This document shows positions 1 to 8,138 of a stretch of DNA of 64,000 nt, one piece after another (the first letter of the stretch is position 1; every line of letters starts with the position of its first letter). The notes under the pieces are model-generated. The model was not told the DNA's origin. It searched no databases and saw only the letters and a program-made list of their open reading frames with translations. A program made the translations under genes and the position numbers. The DNA comes from CBDCVY01 sp965223245 (GTDB taxonomy: Bacteria > Nitrospinota > Nitrospinia > Nitrospinales > Nitrospinaceae). The stretch is from assembly GCA_965223245.1 (NCBI GenBank), contig CBDCVY010000013.1:558001-622000 (forward strand), read 5' to 3'.

Positions 1-1
1 A

Positions 2-1243
2 TCTATAGATATTTTTAGATGGAAAACCATTTTTAGAAAATTTGTTGAGAAAATCAATCCTCTTTTGCTAGAGAGACATTTAGAATTATTGGAATATGTT
101 TTAGAAACTAATAATATTAAAATTCTTGAGGACCCAAAGTTGACTGTCCTCACCCCAAAATATAGATGGATTATTGAATCGACCATTAATTCTAAGTGGT
201 ATTTATTGAGGAGTTATTTTTTTAAGGCAAAATCTGAAATCGAGAACCAATTTAATAAAAAAGATGGTACCCGAAAATACTGGGAAGAGGTTAAGTTTAA
301 AAAAATAAAGATTTTTGAAAATTGTGGGTTTAGCGAGAAGCACATTCAAAAATTCCTTTTTACCGATAAATTGAATTATAAAACGTTGGAAGAAATTCAT
401 GAGTTTAGTAAGGAAATGGGACTTAGTCTAGTACCAAGAGATGTAAGTCTTGCTTTGCGGGGAGTTGAGAAAGCCAAAGATCATATACGAGAACGTGCCG
501 GCTTTCTAATGGGTAGCAGGAAGGAGTTTCAGGATCACTTGATTAGGCTGGGATTTTCCAAGCAAAATTCTTATACCATTGCACGTCATGCCAAAAAAGC
601 CACTAGCTTTCAAATTGCAGAATCTTTTCAAAAATGCTTGGATATAGCTCGAAATGAGATTTACTGGTACCGAATACCTCCGCAATTAGAAGCATTACGT
701 CTTGAAATAGAAAATCAGTGTTGTAAACATTTAAGTACAGTGAGAATCCATTTGTTTGATAGAGGTAGGTTGAATAAAACTTTTTTGCAGATTGGAAAGG
801 AATTTATTCGAAGGTATCTAATTAAATTATATGGAGAAAATGTTGTCAATTTGCATTGTTATTTTCGATTGGAAACGATTCATCAGTATTATAAATTAAA
901 ATACTTTCAGCATCATCAAGAAGACTATCCCAGTGTGTCTGAATTGATCAAAATCAGTAGAGAAGAATTTCAGCCTATTCTTAAAGAGGCTTACCAACAT
1001 TTTATTAAAAAACGCAGGTTAACTATTCCAGATGAATTGTTAACCGAAATAGATAATTACAAATCCCCTACTCAGTGGGAGGATGGGTTTACAACAGTAG
1101 AAGAAAAGATGTTACTTCGTTTTTGGTTTTTAATGGATCATGATGTATCCATTACCCAAGGTCTAATTCAAAAAGGTGTGCTCCGGCCGAAATCGGATTT
1201 ATGGAAGTATGTAAAACCTCAAGAAATCGAATGCAATATTTGA
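2..1243 (+). CDS. Hypothetical protein, 5' end outside window
   Basis: The reading frame is open to the left edge of the window (no stop from base 2), so the TTG at 65 is probably not the true start and the gene is truncated by the window. About 413 residues are visible. They are rich in Lys, Glu, Phe and Tyr, look mostly helical and soluble, and show no signal peptide in the visible part. I do not recognise the family and see no catalytic motif. Its last 25 bases overlap the 3' end of the convergent YgfZ-TPR gene. Function unknown. Confidence 0.6.
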   Translation, partial: SIDIFRWKTIFRKFVEKINPLLLERHLELLEYVLETNNIKILEDPKLTVLTPKYRWIIESTINSKWYLLRSYFFKAKSEIENQFNKKDGTRKYWEEVKFKKIKIFENCGFSEKHIQKFLFTDKLNYKTLEEIHEFSKEMGLSLVPRDVSLALRGVEKAKDHIRERAGFLMGSRKEFQDHLIRLGFSKQNSYTIARHAKKATSFQIAESFQKCLDIARNEIYWYRIPPQLEALRLEIENQCCKHLSTVRIHLFDRGRLNKTFLQIGKEFIRRYLIKLYGENVVNLHCYFRLETIHQYYKLKYFQHHQEDYPSVSELIKISREEFQPILKEAYQHFIKKRRLTIPDELLTEIDNYKSPTQWEDGFTTVEEKMLLRFWFLMDHDVSITQGLIQKGVLRPKSDLWKYVKPQEIECNI

Positions 1244-2946
1244 TTGAGACGCGTTTGCATGTCTTTTAATGGCATCAAATCGCCTTTCTTAGAAGCCGCA
1301 GCAATCCCTTTTTCATAAATATCCTTTGCTTCCTCATTTCTCTCTAATTTTTCTAAAGTTTTTCCAAGGGCTAAATAGGCTGCTGAATAATCAGGATAAT
1401 TTTCTATGACTCTTTGTAAAGGTGAAAGCGCTTCATTGAATTTTTTTTGCTCAAAAAATATTGATCCTAGACCAAAATTTGCTACTTGATCGTTTGGGTC
1501 GATTTCTAACACCTGCTGGAACATTCCAATTTGTCGATTCCTTTCTTCTTCTTCCTGCTTGGTGCGTTCTCTTTGAGCTTTTTCAACCTGACTTTGTTCA
1601 ACCATTTTTTCAAATTGAATAGCAGTCGCTTCGGCTTTTTCAGTTTCCGCCTCTTCTATTCTTCCCTGCTGCATATAATAAATGGAGAGATTGGTATGGG
1701 CCATTATTTCCTGAGGATCGATCTCAGCGAGTCTTTTCATTAAGGCAATTGCTTCATCCAATTTATTTTGTTTTGAGAGCATTACTCCTAGAGCTTCATA
1801 ACCTGGAGCATATTTGGGGTCCAACGCGATAGCATCGCGAAGAAGGGCAATGGGTTTTTCCAGATCCTCCTCTTCTTTATATAAATTTAACGCTTCTTTA
1901 TGAAGGATTTTCGCTCTGTCTGTTCTAGAAGTAGGTTGATAAAAGGGAAGGAGAGCTGTTTTGACCTGATGCTTTTTGCCATTGACAGTAACTTTGTATT
2001 CTTGGTTAGGACTTCGAAAATCTTTTTGTACATAGGCTAAACTTATAACTTTATTTAAGTCTGGAGAAAAACAGGAACTTTGAACCGTACCGAGTTTTTT
2101 ATTGAACATTTTAATTTCTGAACCCATTGAAGGGTAAAAATCCGATTCCCAGATCAATCCCATTAAAGCAAATGCTGGTGATCCATAGGTTTTGATACGT
2201 GCTATGACTTCTTGCCCTATATAACATCCTTTGTGGTAGCTCACTGAATTATGTTCCAGCCCGGTTTCAGGAAGGATTTTAGTATTATCCATATCTTTTC
2301 CGAAAACGGGTAGGCCCGCTTCAATTCTTAAAATTTCCTGAGTTTCATTATTGATTTGTAATATTCCCTGTTCGGCACCCACTTCTTCGATCTTCTCAAT
2401 TAACAAACTTTTTATACTCTCTGGGAAGGCTAATATATAACCCTCATCTCCAGTTAAACTTTTACAAATGATATAAACCTCTTGATTGCAAATAGACTCT
2501 TTTTTAAATTCATTGGGTTTTAGAAGAGAGGACTGCGCGCCTCCGGTCAACTTTTCAATAATTACGGGACTATTGGGCCCTTGAATGGCTGCTAATGAAT
2601 TTTGCTTGGGTTGAATCAAAAACTCAATTTCTTCGCGAAAATGATAATTTTCTAATGATTTTACAAAAGTATCTATTTGTGATTTTTCAATGAGAACGAG
2701 AGCTGAGGTTTCTGAGTCTTTATAGATCGAAAAATTACATAAAAGTTTCGCTTTACGGTCTACGATTGCATTGTTTTGTCCATTACCGATTTTAAGTTTT
2801 AAGACATCGTTGGTGGTTTGGCTTTGTAGGAAAGAAAATGTATCTTTGCCTTTTATTTTTACTAAACCCCAGTTGTCGAGAAGAAAATAACCACAATGTT
2901 GTCTTAATTGTTTGTATTCTAAATAATCTTCAGAGTTATTTTCCAT
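1219..2946 (-). CDS. YgfZ/GcvT-like folate-binding protein fused to TPR repeats
   Basis: Residues 1-340 match the YgfZ family of tetrahydrofolate-binding proteins, which help synthesise or repair Fe-S clusters. The diagnostic KGCYIGQE motif with its conserved cysteine (C241) lies at residues 239-246. From about residue 345 to the end there are tetratricopeptide-type helical repeats (for example ALDPKYAPGYEALG and NYPDYSAAYLALGK), with a charged Glu/Arg/Lys helix near 450-480. Typical YgfZ proteins are about 325 residues, so the TPR half is an addition. The gene lies downstream of the IscA-type gene on the same strand but is separated from it by a terminator. No signal peptide is seen, so it is probably cytoplasmic. 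Confidence 0.85.
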   Translation of the reverse strand: MENNSEDYLEYKQLRQHCGYFLLDNWGLVKIKGKDTFSFLQSQTTNDVLKLKIGNGQNNAIVDRKAKLLCNFSIYKDSETSALVLIEKSQIDTFVKSLENYHFREEIEFLIQPKQNSLAAIQGPNSPVIIEKLTGGAQSSLLKPNEFKKESICNQEVYIICKSLTGDEGYILAFPESIKSLLIEKIEEVGAEQGILQINNETQEILRIEAGLPVFGKDMDNTKILPETGLEHNSVSYHKGCYIGQEVIARIKTYGSPAFALMGLIWESDFYPSMGSEIKMFNKKLGTVQSSCFSPDLNKVISLAYVQKDFRSPNQEYKVTVNGKKHQVKTALLPFYQPTSRTDRAKILHKEALNLYKEEEDLEKPIALLRDAIALDPKYAPGYEALGVMLSKQNKLDEAIALMKRLAEIDPQEIMAHTNLSIYYMQQGRIEEAETEKAEATAIQFEKMVEQSQVEKAQRERTKQEEEERNRQIGMFQQVLEIDPNDQVANFGLGSIFFEQKKFNEALSPLQRVIENYPDYSAAYLALGKTLEKLERNEEAKDIYEKGIAAASKKGDLMPLKDMQTRLNQILHSIS

Positions 2947-3007
2947 TATTAATATTGAAGGAAAAGAAGGTTTTATAGGTGGTAAAAATTTATTTATTCA
3001 AAAATCG

Positions 3008-3039
3008 AAAAAAGCGCAACGGGATTAACCGATGCGCTT
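3008..3039 (-). terminator. Rho-independent terminator after the IscA-type gene
   Basis: Read on the minus strand, AAGCGCA pairs with TGCGCTT around an inner CGG/CCG pair with one mismatch and a short loop, followed by a run of six T. It sits 30 bases past the stop of the IscA-type gene and before the YgfZ-TPR gene, so it should separate the two transcripts. Confidence 0.75.
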
Positions 3040-3068
3040 AACTAAAAGATAAAAATATTTTGAATTAA

Positions 3069-3410
3069 TTATGTTAAGGAAAAAGACTCACCACATCCAC
3101 AAGTGGATTTAGCATTGGGGTTGACAAAAACAAAACCTTTGCCTTGCAAACCGCCTTGATAATCGAGCTGCATTCCTTTTAAATAGATTAGGCTTTTGGG
3201 GTCCATAAACACTTGAAACCCGTCTTGCTCGACCACAGTGTCCCCTTCTTCTTTTGTGGTGAATCCTAAATCATAAGATAACCCAGAACATCCACCACCT
3301 TTTACACCTAAACGCAAACCTATACCCGGTTTATTTTCGGCGGCTACTAACTTTTTAACTTCTTCCGCAGCAACTGAAGTAATGCTGACAAAATTAGCGG
3401 TTTTTTCCAT
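3069..3410 (-). CDS. A-type iron-sulfur carrier (IscA/ErpA/HesB family)
   Basis: A 113-residue protein of normal length for A-type Fe-S carriers, which hold and pass on Fe-S clusters to target enzymes in the cytoplasm. The three conserved cysteines are present: one in GGGCSGLSY and two in the C-terminal TCGCGESFS. It could be IscA, ErpA or SufA; the sequence alone does not decide. Neighbouring BolA, Grx4 and YgfZ genes all belong to Fe-S trafficking or repair, which supports the call. A good sigma-70 promoter precedes it and a terminator follows it. Confidence 0.93.
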   Translation of the reverse strand: MEKTANFVSITSVAAEEVKKLVAAENKPGIGLRLGVKGGGCSGLSYDLGFTTKEEGDTVVEQDGFQVFMDPKSLIYLKGMQLDYQGGLQGKGFVFVNPNAKSTCGCGESFSLT

Positions 3411-3481
3411 ATTTTAAATTCTCCTGAGAAAAACTAAGGACTCAATCAATTTAGACTCAAATTGTGACAATCCGTTTCATA

Positions 3482-3511
3482 ATTATACTAGATTTTTGAG
3501 GAGGCCGTCAA
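3482..3511 (-). promoter_or_regulatory. Sigma-70 promoter of the IscA-type gene
   Basis: On the minus strand, TTGACG (3511-3506) and a consensus TATAAT (3487-3482) are separated by 18 bases. The predicted start of transcription is near 3475, leaving a leader of about 65 bases before the ATG at 3410. Confidence 0.6.
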
Positions 3512-3695
3512 ACGGGGTAAAGAGAGATTCTTTTGGTTTTTGTTTATAAGGTTTTGAAAATTATAGGGTTAAAAAATGGTTGCTCCCAAATTGTTTATGT
3601 TATAGTCTTCCTTCTCAAAAAAATAAAACTTTTTTATCGGGTTTGAATCCAATAACTTATTGGTTCGTATGAAATTGAAATGAAGGGAAAAGTTG

Positions 3696-3926
3696 ATGAT
3701 CCGTATTCCAGACTTAATTCAGTTAATTAAAGATAAAATTTCTGATGCTGAAGTGAATGTAATGGATAAAACAGGAATGAGCGACCATTTTGTAATTCAT
3801 GTTGTTTCAAAAGAATTTGATGGAAAAAATATTATGGAACGCCACAGAATGGTCCAATCTTGCTTAACTGACGCAATGAATGATGGTAGAGTGCATGCCG
3901 CAGAAATCAAAACGGATGTTCCTTGA
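3696..3926 (+). CDS. BolA family protein
   Basis: A 76-residue protein with the BolA layout: N-terminal helix (IPDLIQLIKDKI), a DHFVIHVVSKEF strand region, then RHRMVQSCLTDAMNDGRVHAAEIKT with the conserved R-H region and terminal strand. BolA proteins bind monothiol glutaredoxins through a shared [2Fe-2S] cluster. The Grx4 gene follows directly, so the pair is a classic functional partnership. I prefer the ATG at 3696 over the TTG at 3693 because the AAGGGA ribosome-binding site at about 3683-3688 is correctly spaced for it. Confidence 0.88.
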   Translation: MIRIPDLIQLIKDKISDAEVNVMDKTGMSDHFVIHVVSKEFDGKNIMERHRMVQSCLTDAMNDGRVHAAEIKTDVP

Positions 3927-3991
3927 TTTTCTAATAAGCATTATATAAAAAAATACAATACTATTAACCTTTTGGGATTTAGGAGAGTTTC

Positions 3992-4315
3992 ATGTCCTCG
4001 CTCGAAGATGAAATTAAAAGTGAAATTGCTGAAAATAAAATATTAATTTATGGAAAAGGCACGAAGGAAGCTCCTCAATGCGGATTTACCGTGGAGACCA
4101 TTCAGTTTTTTTCAAAATATGGATATCCTTTTGAGGTAATTAATGTTCTTCCAAACATGGAAAAACGTGAAGCATTAAACAAAATGACCAATTGGCCCAC
4201 TTTACCCAAAGTTTTTATTGATGGAAAGTTTTACGGTGATACAGATATTTTGGATGAGATGGAGACTAAAGGAGAAGTTGAGCCTTTATTAAAAACGGCA
4301 TTTGGTGATTCCTAA
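3992..4315 (+). CDS. Monothiol glutaredoxin, Grx4/GrxD type
   Basis: A 107-residue monothiol glutaredoxin that should bind a [2Fe-2S] cluster with glutathione and with BolA. Family marks are YGKGTKEAPQCGFT (active Cys30) and NWPTLPKVFIDGKFYGDTDI. Two positions differ from the usual signature: the active site reads CGFT where CGFS is usual, and the glutathione-binding turn reads GDTD where GGCD/GGSD is usual. Both substitutions are conservative enough that function is likely kept. It lies 65 bases after bolA on the same strand and ahead of a peroxiredoxin. Confidence 0.93.
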   Translation: MSSLEDEIKSEIAENKILIYGKGTKEAPQCGFTVETIQFFSKYGYPFEVINVLPNMEKREALNKMTNWPTLPKVFIDGKFYGDTDILDEMETKGEVEPLLKTAFGDS

Positions 4316-4351
4316 TAGTAACTATTTATTGATGTTTTTGGGGGGAGTAAA

Positions 4352-4876
4352 ATGGGGCAAAAATTAGAAGTGGGTGATCGCGCCCCGAATTTTGAATTAC
4401 CTGCAGTCTATGGTTACAAAGCAGGTGCGACTAGTCCCTCGGCTGAAGAAGGGGTCACTGTTAAACTTAAAGAATTTGAAGATAAAAAATGGGTAATCCT
4501 CGCATTTTATGTTTTCGACGCTAGCCCTGAGGATACCCGTGCAATGGTATGTTTTAATGAATGGAATCGAAAATTCCGGACCAAAGAAGTCGAACTTTTT
4601 GGTATTAGTTGGAATGGTGTACAATCCCACAGACAATTCATTGAAATTTATCAATTAGGGTTTACCCTGCTTGCTGATGAACATAAAAAAGTGACTGATC
4701 TGTACGGCGTCACTGAAGAAGTGGATGATTTAGGGCAAATGGTCAAACGAATTCATAGGTCTACCTTTGCGATTGATAAGACAGGGATGATCCGTGGAAT
4801 TTGGAATAACATTGAGGATCTTCGAGAACATCCCAAAGAAGTTTGGGAATTCATCCAAAAAGAAAAAGGAGTATAA
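4352..4876 (+). CDS. 1-Cys peroxiredoxin-like (AhpC/TSA family) protein
   Basis: A 174-residue thioredoxin-fold protein beginning GDRAPNFELP, the typical AhpC/TSA opening. It continues with WVILAFYVFDASPEDTRAMVC, where Cys67 would be the peroxidatic cysteine. This is its only cysteine, so any activity would be 1-Cys and depend on an external thiol, perhaps the upstream glutaredoxin. The active-site loop is atypical: Thr lies five rather than three residues before the Cys. A strong GGGGGAG ribosome-binding site precedes the ATG, and a terminator overlaps the stop codon. Confidence 0.8.
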   Translation: MGQKLEVGDRAPNFELPAVYGYKAGATSPSAEEGVTVKLKEFEDKKWVILAFYVFDASPEDTRAMVCFNEWNRKFRTKEVELFGISWNGVQSHRQFIEIYQLGFTLLADEHKKVTDLYGVTEEVDDLGQMVKRIHRSTFAIDKTGMIRGIWNNIEDLREHPKEVWEFIQKEKGV

Positions 4877-4890
4877 TTTTTCTCCTTTTT
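4863..4890 (+). terminator. Rho-independent terminator after the peroxiredoxin gene
   Basis: AAAAAGGAG (4863-4871) pairs with CTCCTTTTT (4882-4890) across a 10-base loop that contains the stop codon. The downstream arm ends in a T run, as expected for an intrinsic terminator of the bolA-grx4-prx group. Confidence 0.65.
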
Positions 4891-5032
4891 AATTTAATCT
4901 AATTCTTTCCATAAATTTTTTTCCTAACGTTCTTACTCTTTCCAAGAGATTTAATACAATTTCGTGATATTGAATTCCAGTCCTCTATAACTCAAGCTTC
5001 TGTTGACCATTCTTTCGAAGAGCAATTATTCA

Positions 5033-5776
5033 TTAGTCTTCTTCATTTTTGGTTTGTTTAAACTTCCATTTTTCATAATTATTGCAAATAGTTTGTCTTA
5101 GAGATTTTAAAATTTCTTCTTCTTTTTTTGAGACAATTTCCTCCACCTCTATAGGTGGAGAAACTATAATTCGAATCGGTCCTGGATAAAGCTTAGCGCT
5201 TCCTTTTTTAATAATGTTGCCGGTTCCAATAACAGTCACTGGAATCATTGGAACTTTGGCGCGTGTAGCCAGCAAATGGCCTCCTTTTTTAAACGGGCCA
5301 ATCACTCCATCTTCAGACCTGGTTCCTTCTGGAAAAATAACGATTGAATTTCCTTGTTTCAATTTTTCGATAGAAGTCAAAAAAGCCTGGTAAGCTTGTT
5401 TTTTGTTTTCCCTATTTACTGGTACATATCCACAAGCAGACATAGACCAGCCTACAAAAGGTATTCTAAACAAACTTTTTTTAGCGAACCAGCGAATTTG
5501 GACGGGAAGATAACCTGAAAGACTAAAAATATCATAATATCCCTGATGGTTAGCGACAAAAACCTGGGCTCGATTTTTTTGTACATTTTCCAACCCAAAG
5601 ATCTCAACTTTAATACCATTCCATCTACAAATGAGTCTTCCCCACAATCTTGCGATATTGTGAGAAAAGTTTCCAGAGGGATCAATAATCCGGACCAATA
5701 TCGAAATTGTTCCAAAGACAATAGAAAGCAAAGTGATAATTAACCAAAATCTGAGAGTATGGTAAAGTGATAGCAT
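5033..5776 (-). CDS. plsC: 1-acyl-sn-glycerol-3-phosphate acyltransferase (PlsC family)
   Basis: This enzyme would acylate lysophosphatidic acid to phosphatidic acid in membrane phospholipid synthesis. The 247-residue protein has an N-terminal membrane segment (about 8-30), then the catalytic NHxxxxD box (VANHQGYYDIF), a conserved GYVPVNR region and the FPEGTRS substrate-binding box, followed by IPVTVIGTG. Order, spacing and length are normal for PlsC. It is divergently oriented to the nuclease gene, with only 27 bases between start codons, so their promoters must overlap the coding ends or be shared. Confidence 0.93.
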   Translation of the reverse strand: MLSLYHTLRFWLIITLLSIVFGTISILVRIIDPSGNFSHNIARLWGRLICRWNGIKVEIFGLENVQKNRAQVFVANHQGYYDIFSLSGYLPVQIRWFAKKSLFRIPFVGWSMSACGYVPVNRENKKQAYQAFLTSIEKLKQGNSIVIFPEGTRSEDGVIGPFKKGGHLLATRAKVPMIPVTVIGTGNIIKKGSAKLYPGPIRIIVSPPIEVEEIVSKKEEEILKSLRQTICNNYEKWKFKQTKNEED

Positions 5777-5803
5777 GAAATTTAAGTTGCGGGATAAATT
5801 ATT

Positions 5804-6607
5804 ATGGTGAAAGGAGTATCAAAATGCCTATTAGGATTAGGTGCCATGATATTTATTTTAGCAATTTATTTCAAGGATGCTTGTGCGTGGGGTTCTGATG
5901 GACATCGAATTGTTGCGAATATTGCGGAATTTAATCTTGAACCTAAGGTATTTTCTAAAATACGCAGTGAGTTTAACATAAAACATCTAACTAATGTTGC
6001 GGTTTGGGCGGACGACAAGAAAATAAAACGAGCACGTCCTATCGTTTTGCATTATACCAACATTGCTAAATCTAAACGGATTTATGATCAAGCTAGAGAT
6101 TGTCCTGAAAAAAAATGTGCCACAGAGAAGGTAAAAGAGTTTATATCAATTCTAAAAAATAAAACATTTTCTTGGATAAAACGATTTCAGGCTTTAAAAT
6201 TTTTAGTACATTTGGTGGCGGATGTTCACCAACCCATGCATATAGGAAATGCTGAAGATCGTGGTGGAAATGAGATAGTTTTAAATATTGGTGAAGAAAC
6301 CACTAACCTACATGCTCTATGGGATCATTTTTTGTTACCTCCGCATAAAAATAATTTAAGGAGTCTGTCTCGAAAATTAAATAATGAAAGCCTCCAGGAA
6401 CAAAAAGTTAAATGGATGCAAGGTGCTGTTGTGGACTGGACTAACGAATCACGGGCGTTGGTGTTGGATTTTGGTTACCCAGTTGATTTTGAATTTCAAA
6501 GAACCGTAAGTAAAGAATATATTAAACAAGGGCGAAAAATTGTGAGAGAACAATTATGTAAAGCAGGAATTAGGCTCTCATATATTTTGAATCAAATAAT
6601 TAAGTGA
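5804..6607 (+). CDS. Secreted S1/P1-type zinc-dependent nuclease
   Basis: A predicted signal peptide (residues 1 to about 28) is followed by WGSDGHRIVANIAE. The Trp and His here are zinc ligands in this family, the Trp through its mature N-terminus. Later motifs are HLVADVHQPMHIGNAEDRGGNEI and NLHALWDHFLL, which carry the remaining His/Asp zinc ligands. S1/P1 enzymes cut single-stranded DNA and RNA and remove 3' phosphates. A periplasmic or secreted role in nucleic-acid scavenging is likely. The length of 267 residues is normal. Confidence 0.92.
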   Translation: MVKGVSKCLLGLGAMIFILAIYFKDACAWGSDGHRIVANIAEFNLEPKVFSKIRSEFNIKHLTNVAVWADDKKIKRARPIVLHYTNIAKSKRIYDQARDCPEKKCATEKVKEFISILKNKTFSWIKRFQALKFLVHLVADVHQPMHIGNAEDRGGNEIVLNIGEETTNLHALWDHFLLPPHKNNLRSLSRKLNNESLQEQKVKWMQGAVVDWTNESRALVLDFGYPVDFEFQRTVSKEYIKQGRKIVREQLCKAGIRLSYILNQIIK

Positions 6608-6631
6608 ATTAATTTTTTAGGGAGGTTTGTT

Positions 6632-7348
6632 TTGTCAGGAGAAAGCGGTTTCTATTTTAAGCAAATGCTATCCGGAGTAGATTTGGGTATAGGAGATGTA
6701 TCCGCAAAAAATATGGCCAATTTTATTTATTTATTAGGTGATACTAATACCAGAGAATGTGTTGTGGTAGATCCAGCTTGGAATGTGGATGATATTTTAA
6801 AAGTCGTTGAAGAAGATGATATGAAATTGACAGGAGCTTTAGTCACGCATTATCACCCCGATCATGTGGGAGGTCACATTTTTGGAATGGATATTCTTGG
6901 GTTAGCACAACTAATGGAGAAATCCCCCGTGCCTATCTATGTAAACAAACACGAAGCAGAAGGACTTCACCAAGTGACAGGTGTTTCATTGTCTGAGATG
7001 AAAAAAATGGATAGCGAGGATCAATTAAAAGTTGGAGATATAGAAATATCATTTCTCCATACTCCAGGGCATACTCCAGGCTCTCAATGCTTTCGAGTTA
7101 AAGACTATTTGATAGCTGGAGACACGCTTTTTTTGCAAGGATGTGGTAGAGTGGATTTGCCAGGTGGCGATAGCGAAGAAATGTACCATACCTTAACCAA
7201 ACGCTTGTCCAAAATCCAAAATGAGATTATTCTTTATCCTGGCCACAATTATGGAGGAGATAATTCTGCGACCATGGGCGAGGTGAGGAGTACCAACTCT
7301 TATTTGCAGATTAATACTTTGGAACAATGGCGAATGTTTATGGGTTAA
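6632..7348 (+). CDS. Metallo-beta-lactamase-fold hydrolase (glyoxalase II-like)
   Basis: A 238-residue MBL-fold protein with the metal-binding THYHPDHVGG motif (HxHxDH), the HTPGHTPGS second-metal histidine motif, AGDTLF with the bridging Asp, and YPGHNYGG near the end. The family includes glyoxalase II and persulfide dioxygenases; I cannot choose between them from motifs alone. The start is a TTG preceded by a GGGAGG ribosome-binding site. There is no signal peptide. Confidence 0.88.
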   Translation: MSGESGFYFKQMLSGVDLGIGDVSAKNMANFIYLLGDTNTRECVVVDPAWNVDDILKVVEEDDMKLTGALVTHYHPDHVGGHIFGMDILGLAQLMEKSPVPIYVNKHEAEGLHQVTGVSLSEMKKMDSEDQLKVGDIEISFLHTPGHTPGSQCFRVKDYLIAGDTLFLQGCGRVDLPGGDSEEMYHTLTKRLSKIQNEIILYPGHNYGGDNSATMGEVRSTNSYLQINTLEQWRMFMG

Positions 7349-7420
7349 ACATTTGTTTATTACTTAGGCGGTTTTTAAGAAAATCCCCAGATGGCACTTG
7401 TAAAATATAAGGAATAAATT

Positions 7421-8092
7421 ATGCGATCTATACTTTCAATGTTTGCAAAGTCTCCCTTTAAGCCTTTAGTTAGTCATATGGATAAGGTGAGATCCTGCGT
7501 AGACCAATTAAAACCACTTTTAGAGGCCCAAGTTTCCGGTGACCATGAAAAAGTGATCACCCTTTCAGAACGTATTCACTTGTTAGAACATGAAGCAGAT
7601 ACAATTAAAAATGATATTAGGGGTCATTTGCCACAAAGTATGTTTTTGGCGGTAGATAAAAGAGACTTTATGCACCTTTTATCCGCTCAGGATGATATTG
7701 CAGATGCAGTTGAAGATTTAACGGTAATCTTCAGTATAAAAAAAATAGAGACCCCAAGTGCTATTAAAGACCCCTTAATGGATTTAGCAGACCATGTTGC
7801 CTTTAGCGCCTATAGCGCTTGTGATTTGATCCATGAAATAGATAATTTACTAGAAGCTTCCTTTGGAGGAGTCGAAGCGGACAAAGTTGAAGCCGGTTGT
7901 CAAAAACTTGCAGAGTATGAATGGAATGCAGATAAAAAACAATTGGTTTTAGCAAAGGTTTTATTTTCTTTAGGTGACTCTATTTCTTGTGCCGATTTGA
8001 TTCTTTGGAATGAGGTCAGTAAAAAACTTGGAAATGTGGCCGATGAGGCAGAGAAGATTGGTAAAACCTTACGCGTTTTTCTAGCCAAATAA
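7421..8092 (+). CDS. DUF47/PhoU-like phosphate transport accessory protein
   Basis: A 223-residue all-helical protein of the DUF47 (TIGR00153) family, related to PhoU. It shows the typical MxKSPFKPLVSHMDKV opening, an EHEADTIKNDIR helix and a DDIADAVEDL helix. Members are almost always encoded next to PiT phosphate transporters and are thought to modulate them. The PiT gene follows 46 bases downstream on the same strand, so the two form an operon. It should be cytoplasmic. Confidence 0.92.
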   Translation: MRSILSMFAKSPFKPLVSHMDKVRSCVDQLKPLLEAQVSGDHEKVITLSERIHLLEHEADTIKNDIRGHLPQSMFLAVDKRDFMHLLSAQDDIADAVEDLTVIFSIKKIETPSAIKDPLMDLADHVAFSAYSACDLIHEIDNLLEASFGGVEADKVEAGCQKLAEYEWNADKKQLVLAKVLFSLGDSISCADLILWNEVSKKLGNVADEAEKIGKTLRVFLAK

Positions 8093-8138
8093 TTTACCCT
8101 TTAATAAACTATTTTGATCTTTACTCAGGAGCGATAAG

